Below are positions 1 through 12,417 of a DNA stretch of 64,000 bases, piece by piece. Each line of letters begins with the position of its first letter. Positions within the stretch are counted from its first letter, which is position 1. Below the pieces are notes generated by a model, which saw nothing but the letters and a program-made list of their open reading frames with translations, ran no database searches and was not told where the DNA came from. This stretch comes from Hydrangea macrophylla (Eukaryota; Streptophyta; Magnoliopsida; Cornales; Hydrangeaceae): contig CM066988.1 of NCBI GenBank assembly GCA_033977485.1, positions 78,836,669 to 78,900,668 on the forward strand. The letters run 5' to 3'. Made by a program: the position numbers and the translations under genes.

Positions 1-1628
1 GAAAAATGACATGGCGATCTGGTTTCAAAGTCAACTTTTAGGTCAAATCGATCAAACTTGGGATTTACAGGAAGTTTTGGGAACCTTTAGGAGCTCCCAG
101 GAGCTGACGTTTTCGTCCGATTTTCTTTTAAAACTCGTTTTAGTACTTTTCACATGATCTAGAATGATCTCGGAACTTTTCAGAAAATTTGGATGATTTT
201 GGCCATACCCTGGTCAATCTTGGGTCAATCCGGTCAATGGGGACTTTCCGGGAACTTCCGGGACTTCCGGGAGTCTCTGGGAGCTGACAATTTCATTTGA
301 TTTTATTCCAAAACTCATTTCATTACTTTTCTTATGACTTAGCGTGTTTCTAAAACTTCTGGTCCAATTCTGGGAGTATTTGGGCCTTTAGGGGCATTTT
401 GGTCATTTGTACCACTTTCTAAGCATTTTGAGAGATGGAACTAACTTCCAGGAGTTTCTTTTTGATTCCTTTCGATCATCGTGAACCACCAAGCTATGGG
501 TCACCTAAATCTGATAGTCGATAAAATCGGGTGTCTACACATGGATTTCGTGGTAGGATTGCCGAAGTCACAGCAGAACCAGGACGCTATTTGGGTGATT
601 ATGGATCAACTCACGAAGATGACATATTTTATCGCCTATAGTATGACGTATTCAGTAGAACATTTGAGCCAGATGTATCTACAGCATGTTGTACGGTTAC
701 ACGGTGTACCTTTTACTATCGTGTCAAATCGAGATTCGCGTTTTACTACAGAATTTTGGAAGAGTCTCCAGACAGTGATGGAAATGACACTGAACTTGAG
801 TTTAGCTTTTCATCCATAGACTGATGGGCAGATTGAACGAGTCAATCAAGTGACGGAAGATATGTTACGCGCTTGCGTTATCGATTTTGAGAATTCTTAG
901 GAGACACACCTGTCGTTGATCAAATTCGCCTACAACAATAGCTATCATACGAGTATAGGGATGGCGCCATTCAAAGATATGAATGGAAGACCTTGCCGAT
1001 CGTCACTATGCTGGGCCAAAGTTAGAGATACTCAACTTCTTGGTCCAGAGATGGTACGAGAGACCAGCGAGAAGATTCAGATCGTACATGAGAAAATGAA
1101 GATAGCTCAGACCCGACACAAGAGTTATGTTGACAAGCAACGTAAAGACTTGGAATTTTTCATTGGAGATTATGTGATGCTTAAGGTTTTACATATTCGA
1201 GGGATTGTTCATTTTGGTCAGAAGAGAGGCAAGTTATCGTCGCAATTCATCGGACCATTCGAGATTCTAGAACGTGTTGGAAAGGTTGTCGACTTGCATT
1301 CTCACCGAAGATGTCAGGAGTGCACAACATGTTCCACATCAGTATGCTGAGGAAGTGTGCCCATAACCCAGCACACGAGATCAACTTCGAAGATATTGAA
1401 GTTAATGACAATGTTACGTTTAACGAAGGACCATTTTGCATCCTAGATCGAGGAATCAAGAAGCTCAAAAATATGAAACTCCCGTTGGTAAAGATTCAGT
1501 GGAAGCATCATGATGAGGGAGAAGCTCGTGGGAGCGAGAGTCGGAGATGCGTGAGAAGTTTTTGTTTTTGTTTTAACTCTGTATGGATTTGATTTTGAGG
1601 ATGAAATCTTTTATTGAGTGGTGGAAGA
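1..1628 (+). pseudogene. Ty3/gypsy pol remnant (integrase core and C-terminal region)
   Basis: Degenerate 3' end of a Ty3/gypsy polyprotein. Integrase signatures run in order: VIMDQLTK near 595-620 (first catalytic Asp kept), VSNRDSRF near 721-744, GQIERVNQ near 830-850, then the integrase C-terminal region with GPFEIL and FHISMLRKC. The second catalytic Asp, normally in SDRD, is Asn (codon 727-729). In-frame stops lie at 817-819 and 898-900, and the frame shifts near 1300. Function is lost. The coding part runs into a purine-rich tract (gtggtggaaga) directly before an LTR, the normal order for the 3' end of such an element. The 5' part lies outside the window. Confidence 0.9.
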
Positions 1629-1953
1629 TGTAATACCCTGTATTTTCAATAATTATTTAATACACAGAGTTTCTATATACTTCCCTTGATCATATTTAAA
1701 ATTTTATCTTCGATCGATCGGAGTTCGTTCGAGCGATCGAGCATTTCAAAGTTCAAGCGATCGAACCCTATTCAATCAATCGAAACCCTACCGACATGAA
1801 TTTATGATGTGGTCACCATTTCAATCGATCAAAACCCTTTTTAATCGATCAAACCTAACCAATTTGCTCTCGAGAGATCGAACTTAATTCGATTGATCGA
1901 AACTTTAATCATCAGGATTTCTAGGTTTCACATAAAGACACCACCTGCACCCT

Positions 1954-2006
<53 letters not shown>

Positions 2007-2362
2007 GTTTGGTGCTCATGGGTTTTTGGGTTGCTGAACCAAAGAGTGAGATAGAGAGGTAGAGAGAGAGAGTTGTGAGTTTTGTGTGTTTATATATATA
2101 CACATCCATATATATACATATCTATATATATACACACATAATCAGAGAGAAAGAGACAGAGAAGAAGAAGAAAAGGAGATAGAGACGAAGAGAGGAGCAG
2201 AGAGAGAGAGAAGAGAAGTCATTGGAGAGAGAGAGAGCTCAAAGCTCAAGCCCAACACACCCTAAGTAAGTTTTTACTCACTTGGTTTCTTTATTATAAT
2301 CTTATCGAGCTTTTGGTGATGTTTAAATGTAGTAAACATGTCCCTAAGACGTTTATATATTA

Positions 2363-2633
2363 CTCCCTCTGTCCCATATGAAGAGTTTTTGATGCCATTT
2401 TTTGATGTCCCATTTTAAGAGTCCTCTTTGAAAACTCAAAGTACTTTAATACACACTTTCCAAATTTGCCCTTTATTATATCCAACTCTTCCATCACTTT
2501 TTTTTATGTGACACTATAATTTTGAATTTCAAAAAGGGCAATATTGAAAAGTTAAAAATCTCACCAAAATTAAGGTTGTCCCCTTAATAAGTTCGAATTT
2601 CCAAAGAAGACTCTTAATATGGGACAGGGGGAG
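2363..2633. mobile_element. Stowaway-like MITE (271 bp) inside LTR A
   Basis: Inverted ends CTCCCTCTGTCCC and GGGACAGGGGGAG are flanked by a TA target duplication (2361-2362, 2634-2635). Ends and TA site are typical of Tc1/mariner-derived Stowaway MITEs. A member of the same subfamily lies in opposite orientation at 33676-33947. Confidence 0.85.
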
Positions 2634-3056
2634 TAGTGTTTACGAATCTACTGGAGAAGACGACTCTCCAGCGATTGAAGTTCAATTGATCGAAGAAACT
2701 TCGATCGCTCGAACATTCTTTTTCCTCAATCGATCGAACTGAGTTCATCGATCGAACGTAACAAAACATGGCTTAGTTCTTTTGTTTATTATATAAGAGT
2801 TCGAATGTTCGATTCTTGATTCGAACTTCTATTATACGACTTTGGGTTGATCAGGGGATAATGTGACAACAAAGATAAATATGATTAAGAATAATGTATT
2901 AACGAGATGACGTTAGATATTATGTGATTAATATCTAAGTTCGATATCTGTTCATTTTATTCAGAGCAGTCAGGCCACATGGGGTTGTTATGTATCAATA
3001 GCAGTACTAACATTAAGTAGGTTTTATAAGTTTTGGGAAGAGAATGGGGACGTATA

Positions 3057-3455
3057 TAGCTTGATCATAAGTACGCAGTAGACAGACGAATGTGTCTATG
3101 ACAGGCGGTGAACCTTGATCATAAGTATGCGATAGATCGACGTTGTGTCTATGACATGCAGTGAACCTTAATCATAAGTACGCGGTAGACAGACGAATGT
3201 GTCTATGACATGCAGTGAACCTTGATCATAAGTACGCGGTGGACAGGCGTGTGCGTCTATGGTTTGTGGTGACATAGTATCTACGACTTTTGGTGTACGC
3301 GGTGGATGTCACATATGTATCCATGACTTGCGGTGACGCGGTAGATCTGATGATAGGTTGTGGCAATAGAATTGATGTATCGATGTTTGAAGCGTAAAAT
3401 TCCTGGCATGCGGTTACACGGTAGAAGGTATCTATGACTTGCAGTGACGCGGTAG
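3057..3455. repeat. Degenerate tandem array in LTR A
   Basis: About six irregular units of roughly 40-60 bp built on 'cttgatcataagtacgcggt' and 'gtctatgacatgcagtga'. A different array occupies the same place in the inserted LTR (4890-5190), so this is a length-variable zone of the LTR family. Confidence 0.7.
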
Positions 3456-4889
3456 ACAGAGTATTTGTTTCCAAGAGTTTTACAATCAAGTCTGTTCTAA
3501 GAGTCAGTAGTGTGTTGAGTTGTTATTAACAAGACGATAAGGGTTGAGCTAACGATGTTGAAATACAGAGAAAGATACTATTATATCACTATAACTTAGA
3601 CACTTCAATAACTTGTTATTATGTTATATCTGTAATACCCTGTAGTTTTGATATATAATAAAACCTGGTATTTCATTTCTATACTTGTATAACCTTTCCT
3701 TTTCTTTTGATGAATTTTAGATACCAATCGATTGCCCTTGCTTCCGAATCGATTGCCACTTTTTGGTTACCAATCGATTGACATATTCCCAATCGACTGC
3801 CATCTTACCGACTAAATTTCATTACGTGGCAACATAACAATCGATAGCCATTCTTTCTAATCGATTGTCTTCAAATAGCTGTTACCAATCGATTGCCATC
3901 TTTACCAATCGATTAGCATAAGCTGAGACAAGTTTTCTTCTTTGCTTGAGCTTTGGACGTGTGGCACTCTCAACCTCTAGATATATATGCATTCATTCTT
4001 GGCCTTGGGGCTATTTTCACAACTTTGAGAGAGAGAGGCACATCTTGTGAGTATATATATACACATCTATATATATACATATATCTATATACATACACAC
4101 ACCCATATACACACACTACCTTGGCAGTTGGGAGAAGAAGAAAAGAAGACGAAGAAAGAAGAAAGGAGAGACAGAGAAGAGAGAAAGAGAAGGAAGAGAG
4201 AGAGAGAAGCTTGAGTTTTTAAGCCCACACACTCCCAAACATACCCTAGGTGAGTTACAACTCACTTGGTCCCTTTATTTTGATGTTTTACAAGTTTTTA
4301 TAAGGATTGGTTGTAGCTAATACATCCTAATGACGTTTATATATGATGTTTTTGTAATCTGCTGGTAAAGACAAAGTGCCAATCGATTGGTATAATTTCT
4401 AATCGATTGCCATCAGTCTGGACCCAATCGATTGGATAGAATTCCAATCAATTGACATCTCAATCAATTGCCAATGTTAGCAATCAATTGACATAGTTTT
4501 GGACCCAATCGATTGCAAGTTCCCTCAATCGATTGTTATAATTTTTGTCCCAATCGATTGGACCTTATCCCAATCAATTGGTATTGGCAGAACATGGCTT
4601 CCTTTGCCTATTTATTATATGAAGGGTTCGAATGTTCGATTCTCGATTCGAACTTCTGTTATGTGATTTTGGGTTGATCAGAGATAATGTGACAACAAAG
4701 TTAAGTATGATTCAGAATAATGGATTAGCATAATGAAGTTAGATACTATGCAGTTCTTGAATGAGTTCAACATCCGTTTCTTTTAATCAGAGTAGTCAGG
4801 CCATATAGGAATTGTCATGTATCGATAGAAGTACTGAGTTTAAATAGGTTTGATAAGTTCTGGGAATGGTATGTGGGAAGACGCCGGGT

Positions 4890-5190
4890 CATGATATGCT
4901 TTCACATGTGGTGGATGGGTTATATCCTTAACAAGCAGTGGGCAGGACCATGTAGTTCAGAGATAGCCAGATGATCCATGTTATATCCTTAACGAGCGGT
5001 GGTTGGGGGATCACTGGTATATAACGAGGAGTCGTGGCAATAGATTTGAGGTGATGTTGTTCAAAGTGTTGTATCCCCGACATGCGGTGAATGGTTTATA
5101 TCCTTAACAAGCAGGTGATGGACTGAAGTGGTGTCCATGATATGCAGTAGATGGTTTATATCCTTAACGAGCAATGGACAGAATGATGGT
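4890..5190. repeat. Degenerate tandem array in LTR B
   Basis: Repeated 'ggtttatatccttaacgagc' phrases followed by 'ggtgga'-like spacers, at least five copies. It occupies the position of the 3057-3455 array of LTR A but has a different unit sequence. Confidence 0.7.
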
Positions 5191-5358
5191 ATGTATATAT
5201 AAGTGAAACGATTGAGTCAGTTCTTTCTAGAAAGAGTATGTTAATTTCGATCTTCGGATAACAAGACGATAAGGGTTGGTTAACGATGTTGAATAAAGAA
5301 GCAAGATATTATTATAGTAGAACTTATCTCGTGTCTTCATGAATTTTTTTTACTTCAG

Positions 5359-5577
5359 ATAACTGGTACTTTGTTAGTTTATACTCACTCGGCTCTCAGT
5401 AAGCTGACAGCCTTTTATTGCCTGGATTTTTCCCATCCAGACTATCCTGTACCTTATTTTGTAGATGACGGAGCCTAAAACGATGGTTACTATCCAGGAG
5501 GAGAATACACCGAGGGTGGCCCCACTAATGACGTCTATGCCGGGGAGGACTACTATGCTGATGTTTACGCCAGCTGA
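5359..5577 (+). other. Short conserved reading frame in the tail of LTR B
   Basis: Downstream of an acceptor-like tttacttcag, a frame runs through YCLDF, PDY.VP, NDGYY and EYTEGGPT to a stop at 5575. One in-frame TAA (5476-5478) interrupts it. The displaced tail of LTR A holds the matching frame at 5911-6063 without the internal stop. Many shared residues use different codons in the two copies. I do not recognise the peptide; it could be a spliced small protein of the element or chance conservation. Confidence 0.4.
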
Positions 5578-5910
5578 AGACCTGGAGATAGTTATTAGCT
5601 TATTATTTCTGTTTAGACTATTTTTTATAAATGGTACTTGGGCATATGTTGCTTCCAAACCTTATATACTTCCACTGTAGCTTTACTGTTGTAATAACTC
5701 TGATGTTTGTAATCGAAGCAACAGTTTTTATATCCAGTTTATTTTTATTACTATTATTGTTGTAGACTAGTATTGTGTGGTATGGATCATTAGTGACATT
5801 CACCATCATTCCCTATGGACCCAAAAAGGAATTTTATTTTTCTCTATTTTTGCTGCTCCGGGGCATGACAATATCATTGATATCCTGTGAGTTTCTATTC
5901 AGATGGTCAT

Positions 5911-6063
5911 TATTGTCTAGACATTCCCCGCCCAGACTACCTTGTTCCTAACAATGCAGGTAATGATGCGTACAACGATGGCTACTACCTGGAAGGAGAT
6001 TATACAGAGGGTGGCCCCACTGATGTAGGTTATGTCAGAGAAGGCTATTACGTTGACGACTAG
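5911..6063 (+). other. Short conserved reading frame in the tail of LTR A
   Basis: The open frame contains YCLDI, PDYLVP, NDGYY and DYTEGGPT and stops at TAG 6061-6063. It aligns with 5416-5577 of LTR B. It is rich in Tyr, Gly, Asp and Pro. It cannot be placed in a known family by eye. Confidence 0.4.
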
Positions 6064-6360
6064 CCATACGCCAGCTGAAGATCTGAAGATAGTTATATTT
6101 AGTTTTTTTTCTGTTGAACTTATAGTTAATAGGTATTTGGGCATATATTGTCTCTAGACCTGTTGCGATCTTGAGGACCACTCTGATGTTTGTAATAGAT
6201 ACAACTATTGTATTATATTCAGCTTGTTTATGTTGCTGTTCTTATTCTTTAGTTGACTAGTACTGTGTGGTTTGGACAATTTAGTGACATTCACCCGTCA
6301 TTCCCTATGACCCAAAAAGGAAATTTATTTTTCTCTATTTTGCTGTTCTAGGGCGTGACA

Positions 6361-7362
6361 GAATACCTCAATGATCATCGGATCACAATGTCCTCAATTG
6401 ACACCTCACAGTTGACTCATGTCAACTCCAAATACAATTATCAAATAAAATTGATAATTCTCAAAACTTCAATTACGCATTTTAAAACAAAGGAATTTCC
6501 GGGACGGGTGTGGACCTTGGGGCTGGCATAAGGATCCATCTTTTCCAGTTGAAAATTACACAAATTTGAAAACTATTTATAACACAAGACATTAATTTTT
6601 TATTTTTTTATTTTTGGAAAAAACGTGAATACATTTCAACAAATCATCAAATGTTGAAAATAGATTTCACATTCATGAAAAAACCTGAAAATTTTAAAAA
6701 AAAAATTCTAAAGAAATTTGAAAAATATTCAAAACAGATTTCAGAAAAATATTTTTTTGTAGAATCGTGAAAATGTGAAATTTGTAAATACCTAGCAGAA
6801 GAGCTCTTTAAACATTTTGTAAAAATACTTTCAATTATTTTCTTCATTAATTTTGAGGCCTAGATTGTAATTTTATCACAACAAAGTGGGGCGGCGGAGT
6901 GTTTCATCTTTAAACGTGAGGGGTAACTATTTTCTAGTCAAACCTCGGTGGTGGTCAGGGATATTAGCCCTAATAAATATCCAATTTTTGGGCCACATGT
7001 ATTTAATTACTCACTGTCATTAATTGATGTAATAACTAATAATGATCTCTAACTTCTATTCTTTGCAACTACAATTTTTTTGAAATGTCTTACTAATATA
7101 TATGTATTTTTTGATTAAATTATATCAAATTTCTCTCTACGAGGCAAAAATATATTTTAGTGACATGTAGTTATACCAAATTTTATTTCAGATCATATAC
7201 TATTAATTAGTAGAAATTGCTTCGTGCCCATGGGCACCACCCAAAAAAAGTTTGTTTTAAATTAATTACATTTTATAATATCAACTTTTAGATACATATT
7301 AATTTTTAGAGAGAAAGAGAATGTTGTGGGAGGAGGAATGATGTAGAGAGAGAGAGGAATGA
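6361..7362. other. AT-rich intergenic stretch, no gene recognised
   Basis: Low-complexity AT-rich DNA with A/T tracts. No reading frame resembles a known protein and no paired repeat boundaries were found. Confidence 0.5.
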
Positions 7363-8680
7363 TGTTAGGAATATATACATATACTAAAAGTCATGCCTTA
7401 TGTAGTCAATTTATTATTCACTTAATAAAATAAGTTATTTCATTTTAATGAAAATCTGTGTGGATAATGTTTGCATTATATTATTTATTTAATATTGTGC
7501 ATATATGTCTCTTATTCTACATAGTATGTGATCTAGTGTGTAGAGATTGGCTTACACACGGAAGATCAGAACATCGAATCTAATAGAATATACTATTTTG
7601 GTTTACAATCTTAGATGGGATTGGACATACCAACGGTAGGACTACCGCATGGTGATGTAGTAGGTTTGTCTTAGCTGCGGGAAACAGTATAGTTTCAACT
7701 CACTTTGCAGCACACTTGGTGTATTAAACGGAACCGACTTGGGGTAATTATCTTTATACTAACTTGTAAGGTATTGACACCCTGTGGTTATTATGAGTGC
7801 ATATGCTCTAAATCCTAAGTTAATTTATAGACACGTACATTTGATATTTACACTTTGATCTCTAAAAGGTTGAGATCCTTAAATGGGTCAATATCTCATT
7901 GAATTGAGTGACAATATTAATTGTGTAGTGGATATTAATTAATGATAGAATCTACGTGTCAGTTTTGGGGTTGATTATATCCCCTTGAGGAAGCTTATAA
8001 GTTTTGATTATGTCAAACCCTGCAGGTGGATTTTGTATCCGACATATCGGATAAGTTAAGCAGAGGATCTCAATACAATTTTTAGAGATGAGTTAAATAT
8101 AATTGTTAATAATTTTATTTAATTAATGGATATCTGCAATCTTAATGTAGGAAGATAATAAGCATTTATTAACATGGAGTTCAAAATATATTTTTAAGAT
8201 AAGGGTTGGAGTGCAATTATAAATTTTAGTGGTATGAATTATAATTTATGAAAATAAAAATCTGTTTTAGTTGGAATTAGGGGTTCCTAATTCCATAGGA
8301 AGCCTATTTCTTATTGACTTCTTATGGTCCCTATTGTAGCCTATATATATGTTGTTTTGGCTCTCCTCTCAGTTTACGTTTTTCACATAAAGTATTATAA
8401 CTCAAAATAAAAAAAAGAGCATAGAAAGATAGAGCAGAAAACAGAAGGGATTTTGAAAGAGCCCACACTCAGTTTGAGATTTGGCAGCGAAGGAATACAG
8501 TAGAAAATCGTGAGCTGTTATCGAGTCCGTGTTCTTGATTCGTCTACTGCAACAATCCATTTTGCAGTTGAAGGGAACCCTAGTTCCGCCCTTGTAGGAT
8601 TATTGTAACTTTCACGTAATTTTTTGCAGTACCAACTTATACGCACTGTCAACGAATTCTGAGAACACGATTTCCTAACA
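7363..8680. mobile_element. Probable Copia-type solo LTR (1.3 kb)
   Basis: It starts TGTTAGGAA and ends TTCCTAACA, perfect 9-bp inverted termini of TG..CA type. It has no coding capacity. A leader-like segment with CTCAGTTTACG and a transcript-like 3' half lies near 8340-8640. No exact 5-bp target duplication is visible (aatga versus gtgga), but both flanks carry a similar 'ggagga.aatgatgtagagag' phrase, so the insertion may lie in a pre-existing repeat. Orientation is not certain. Confidence 0.65.
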
Positions 8681-10051
8681 GTGGAAGGAGAAATAATGTA
8701 GAGAGAGAGAGAGATTGACAGCCTTCAATTTGTAAACTCGCGTCATTTAAATAGCATTAAAAAAAAACATAATGAACCATGTTAGGGGCATGTGCATAAA
8801 AAGAATTAAAGACTAAACAAATTTTAGTATCGAGTAAATACACCAAAATTTTATTTTCAATCTTGTAAATTAGTACCTTGTATTTATAACAAATAGATTC
8901 ACTTTGGGCATTGTAATGTAAATCCATGTTCGTATTTCTAAGGCATATGTCGTACCCGTAGTCCATTCCATTATTATTATTATTAATTTTTTTTTGGATG
9001 GCGCTATGATAATTTTTAAATGACATGCATTTAATAATTAATTAAGAGTCTTAAGAGTTACCAGTAACGATATAGAGAGCAATTTAAAAAACTAGTATAA
9101 TTTATATAGGTTCACTTAAATTTTGTTAGAAGTGGGTGTTTTTGTTTTTTTGTTACAGTAACTTAAGTGGTTTTGTTAGAAGTGGTTTTAAGTGGGCTAT
9201 TGTCACATTCCATAACATTCTAATAGCAGCAAATACTCATTTAAGAATAGTAATTTAATTTTCTTTATTTTTCAAAATAGGAACGAAATTTTTGTTTTGA
9301 ATGCATAGCTAAATAATTCGTATGGAATATAAAATTTGAAAATTAGCCATGCTTGAATAAAAAAAAAAAATTTGGACAAGAAATCTCTCTAACTCAATCT
9401 TTCTTCCGAACATAACTTATTGGATGAATTTTAAATTTACACAATCACTCACAAAACACGCACACCATTTGATCCAACTACGTTGTTGAACTTAAAGACC
9501 TATAACTATATGAATTGCCCTTAGTTCAAAGTATTAACACATGTTAGTTTAAAAAAATGTATGATTTTCAAATATTGGAACATTTTTTCTTCTATATTTT
9601 TTCAAATAAATGGTCTAACCAATTTCTACAATGGAATCACCACAAATTCATAATTTAAAAGAGATGGAGGGAAAGGGGGGTTGTTGTTTGTTTGTTACTT
9701 AGTGGGTCCAAATTTACTTAGGTGGGGCCACCAACACGATCAGTTGGTCAAATACCAAGGTCCCATTACTGACTAAAATCTTAAGTTGTGATGATTATTA
9801 GAAGACAAAACAGAGTTAGAACTAGAAACTAAATTTGCTTTTTGGACTGATTGATTGCCTCTCTGTGTATTTGTAGAACTTTTTGATTGATTGATTCTGA
9901 CCCTTTTACTTAACACAGAAAATTCAAACTTTCTTTTCAGTTTTCACCTTCTCCACTGTTCAAATTTCGGTCCTTTGTACATATACACTAGATATAATAT
10001 CAATTATATGGGGCACGTTTGGCACGTACTTATGCTTTTGAGATTAAAAAT
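8681..10051. other. Intergenic, no gene recognised
   Basis: AT-rich DNA with short GA and A tracts. The minus frame at 8757-9026 is low-complexity and unlike any known protein. Confidence 0.5.
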
Positions 10052-10655
10052 AGGGTAAATTGCAAATTACACCCCTATAATTTGAGGGTTGTGATATTGG
10101 TCTTTATGGTTTCAATTTTGGCACTTTACACCGTATAGTTTTGAAAATTGTGCAAAATCTACCAAATTACACAAAAAAACAAGGGCATAATAAAAATGTC
10201 ACATTATTTTCAGCCAAAAATGGCCCCATGTGCAAGGGCATACCCAAGAATGTAGTTCAGTGGTAGCAGAAACTTATACAGGGGTTCTAGGGAATTTAAC
10301 TTCATTGATTTTTTTTTTTTGGATAGAAATAATATAATTCTATGTGATTTTTTTGTACACACTAATCTATCACATAAATAACTTATAATATTTTAAACAA
10401 TTTGATGCACTTAAAGCTTATAATATGATAATATCTTACAATCTATTAAATCATTTGACAATATCTTTAATGTTTTAAAAAATCTGATACATTTCAAACT
10501 GGACACGCACTGCCACACAAATATCAAAGTGATAAATATAAATACTCCGTAACTAATTAAGCTTATAATACAAATTTTTTGTGAAAGAATTATGGGATAA
10601 ATTATTTTGTACCAAAAAAAAAAACACTCATAGAATTATTCTATTTCTACAAAAA

Positions 10656-10688
<33 letters not shown>

Positions 10689-10951
10689 AGGGTCAGGGTG
10701 CTGCTCCTGAACCCCCATATAAGCTCCTGCTCTCACTGAACTACACTCATGGGTCTGCCCCTGCACCTGTGATCATTTTTGGTTGGAAAATAATGTGACA
10801 TCCCCATTGTGCACTTGTTTTTTTTGTAATTGGGTGGATCTTGCACAATTTTCAAACTATAGAGTGTAGACTCAGATTGCCAAAATTGGAACCACAAGGA
10901 CTAAATTGTCACAACTCATAAACTATAGGGATGTAATTTACAATTCATCCT
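10052..10951. mobile_element. Foldback/Mutator-like element with ~240-bp inverted ends
   Basis: The left arm (10052 to about 10290, starting agggtaaattgcaaattac) is an imperfect inverted copy of the right arm (about 10690-10951, ending gtaatttacaattcatcct). The arms enclose about 400 bp of A/T-rich filler. Flanks read attaaaaat and aaaaaat, a possible degenerate 8-9-bp target duplication. Long arms and no coding region suggest a non-autonomous MULE or foldback element. RNA from it could form a long imperfect hairpin. Confidence 0.75.
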
Positions 10952-12417
10952 AAAAAATGCTTTTGGTCAAGACTGTTCCAAATAATTTGGCTAAAAGCTA
11001 TTTGAAGTAGCTTTTGTCCAATTACAAATTTCTATGTGAGCCAATCCTATAAATTTGCTACTTGATAAAAAGATATCTCAATAACTTTTGGTCTATAAGT
11101 TTTTTTTTTTTTTTTTTGTAGATTAGTTTAATTTTAATTGTCGAAGTTTATTTTCTTTTTTCTTTTTTATTCGATAAAATTGTCCAAGTCTCATAATCAC
11201 TTATATACTCCAAAAACGGTTGCAAAAAGGGCCACATACATACATACATAAACATATCTATCTTATATTGGGCAACGGTGTGAGTCCCAAAAATAATTGA
11301 TCCAAGGGCCAAGAGTTCTCTATTTACTCCATTTTGGTTCTTTGCCCTTATACAAACCATATCCACTTTCCTCCCTTAGATCAACTTAATCCAAAGGTCA
11401 CAAAACAAGCTCACTAACACAACTTATGCACCATATAACTTCCACCCTCTATTTACCCCACTCTGAGCCGAAATTCTCTCCCTCTCTCTCTCTCCATTGC
11501 ACATACACTAGATTTGGAAGGATAGGCTCACTTTAAATTCAAAATATTTTTTTTCCTTAACTGCTTTTTTTTTTTTGGCCCACTTTGTATACACGTCTCT
11601 CTCTCTCTCTCCATACATTACATATAGTCTATCAAAGTAGTGATACCATCATTACCACCTCTCTCTCTCTCTAGCTCTCCCACCATCCGCCGCCACCATC
11701 CTCAAGTACTCCTCACTGCCACCACCATCAGTCCCCTCTCTCCCTCTCATTTCTAGACCACCACCAAACCGCCATCACCGTCACCACCCGCCACCAGCCC
11801 ACCATCACGGTCCCCCCCTCTCTCTCCTTAGTAAAAGTTTTTTTTTTTTTTTTGGGTTATTTTTTGTTTAATTTTTTAAATATTTTGGTTTTTGGTATTT
11901 GGGATTAAAAAAGAAAACATAACCTTTATTTAGTAAAACATACCATTTACTTTTGTTTTCTTTAAGCTCAACCTTAAGATCTTTTTTGTAACTATTCATT
12001 TTTTTTTTCTTTCCCATTTTTTTTTTTAAATTATGTTTTTTTTATTATTTGAAAACAGTGGATTTTAGGGTTTTGTTTTTTTTGGGGCTTTTTTGTTTTC
12101 GTTTTTAAAGTATTTAGGTATTTCGTATTTTGTTGAAAAATACTTTTTTTGTCCTGTGCCCATGAAAGTATTTTGAACATTAACAATTTTTTTTAGAAAG
12201 GGAAAAAAAACAATATTGTTTTGTCAGTATTTTTTTGTAAATTTTGTTTTGTCAATTTTGTGTTTGAAAAAAAGTTTTTTGTTTGTTTGTTTGTTTTTTT
12301 TTAAACAAAACTTAAATGCCTTTTCTTAAACACTTTTAGGGACAATTTCACATTAACAGTCCCCAATTAATGCAATTGAAAATTGAGTTTATAATGTATT
12401 ATCAATTCTGTTTTTTA
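10952..12417. other. CT-rich and T-rich low-complexity intergenic DNA
   Basis: CT microsatellites (11470-11830), a CCACCATCACC-type stretch (11690-11810) and long T runs (11836-12300). No supported gene. Similar CCACCAC-rich DNA occurs at 60660-60800. Confidence 0.55.

Larger units (their letters stand above)
3631..5870 (+). mobile_element. Solo LTR B (gypsy) nested in LTR A, with 5-bp target duplication
   Basis: It begins TGTAATACCC, ends GGGCATGACA, and is flanked on both sides by atatc (3626-3630 and 5871-5875). It is a 2,240-bp diverged relative of LTR A with the same order of parts: palindrome cluster, GA/TA microsatellites, a donor-like gtgagt motif near 4250, second palindrome cluster, tandem array and tail reading frame. 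No internal region is present, so it is a solo LTR left by LTR-LTR recombination. Its palindromes read CAATCGATTG, whereas those of LTR A are TCGATCGA-like. Confidence 0.9.
1629..6360 (+). mobile_element. 3' LTR of the gypsy element (LTR A), split by a later insertion
   Basis: The LTR starts TGTAATACCC just after the purine tract and ends GGGCGTGACA at 6360. It is interrupted at 3630/5871 by a complete related LTR; without that insert it is about 2.49 kb. It contains clusters of TCGA-centred palindromes (about 1709-1905 and 2660-2765), CT and TA microsatellites, a Stowaway MITE, a degenerate tandem array (3057-3455) and, in the tail, a short reading frame shared with the inserted LTR. The piece after 5871 aligns with 5410-5870 of the insert, which shows that it is the displaced end of this LTR. 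Confidence 0.85.

Noticed and set aside
3722..4590. Regular short palindromes resembling a CRISPR array
   Set aside because: Units are about 10 bp with irregular spacing, inside an LTR of a plant genome. No Cas-like gene is present.
6647..6847. 66-aa minus frame rich in Phe, Ile and Ser
   Set aside because: AT-rich low-complexity sequence with no motif; expected by chance.
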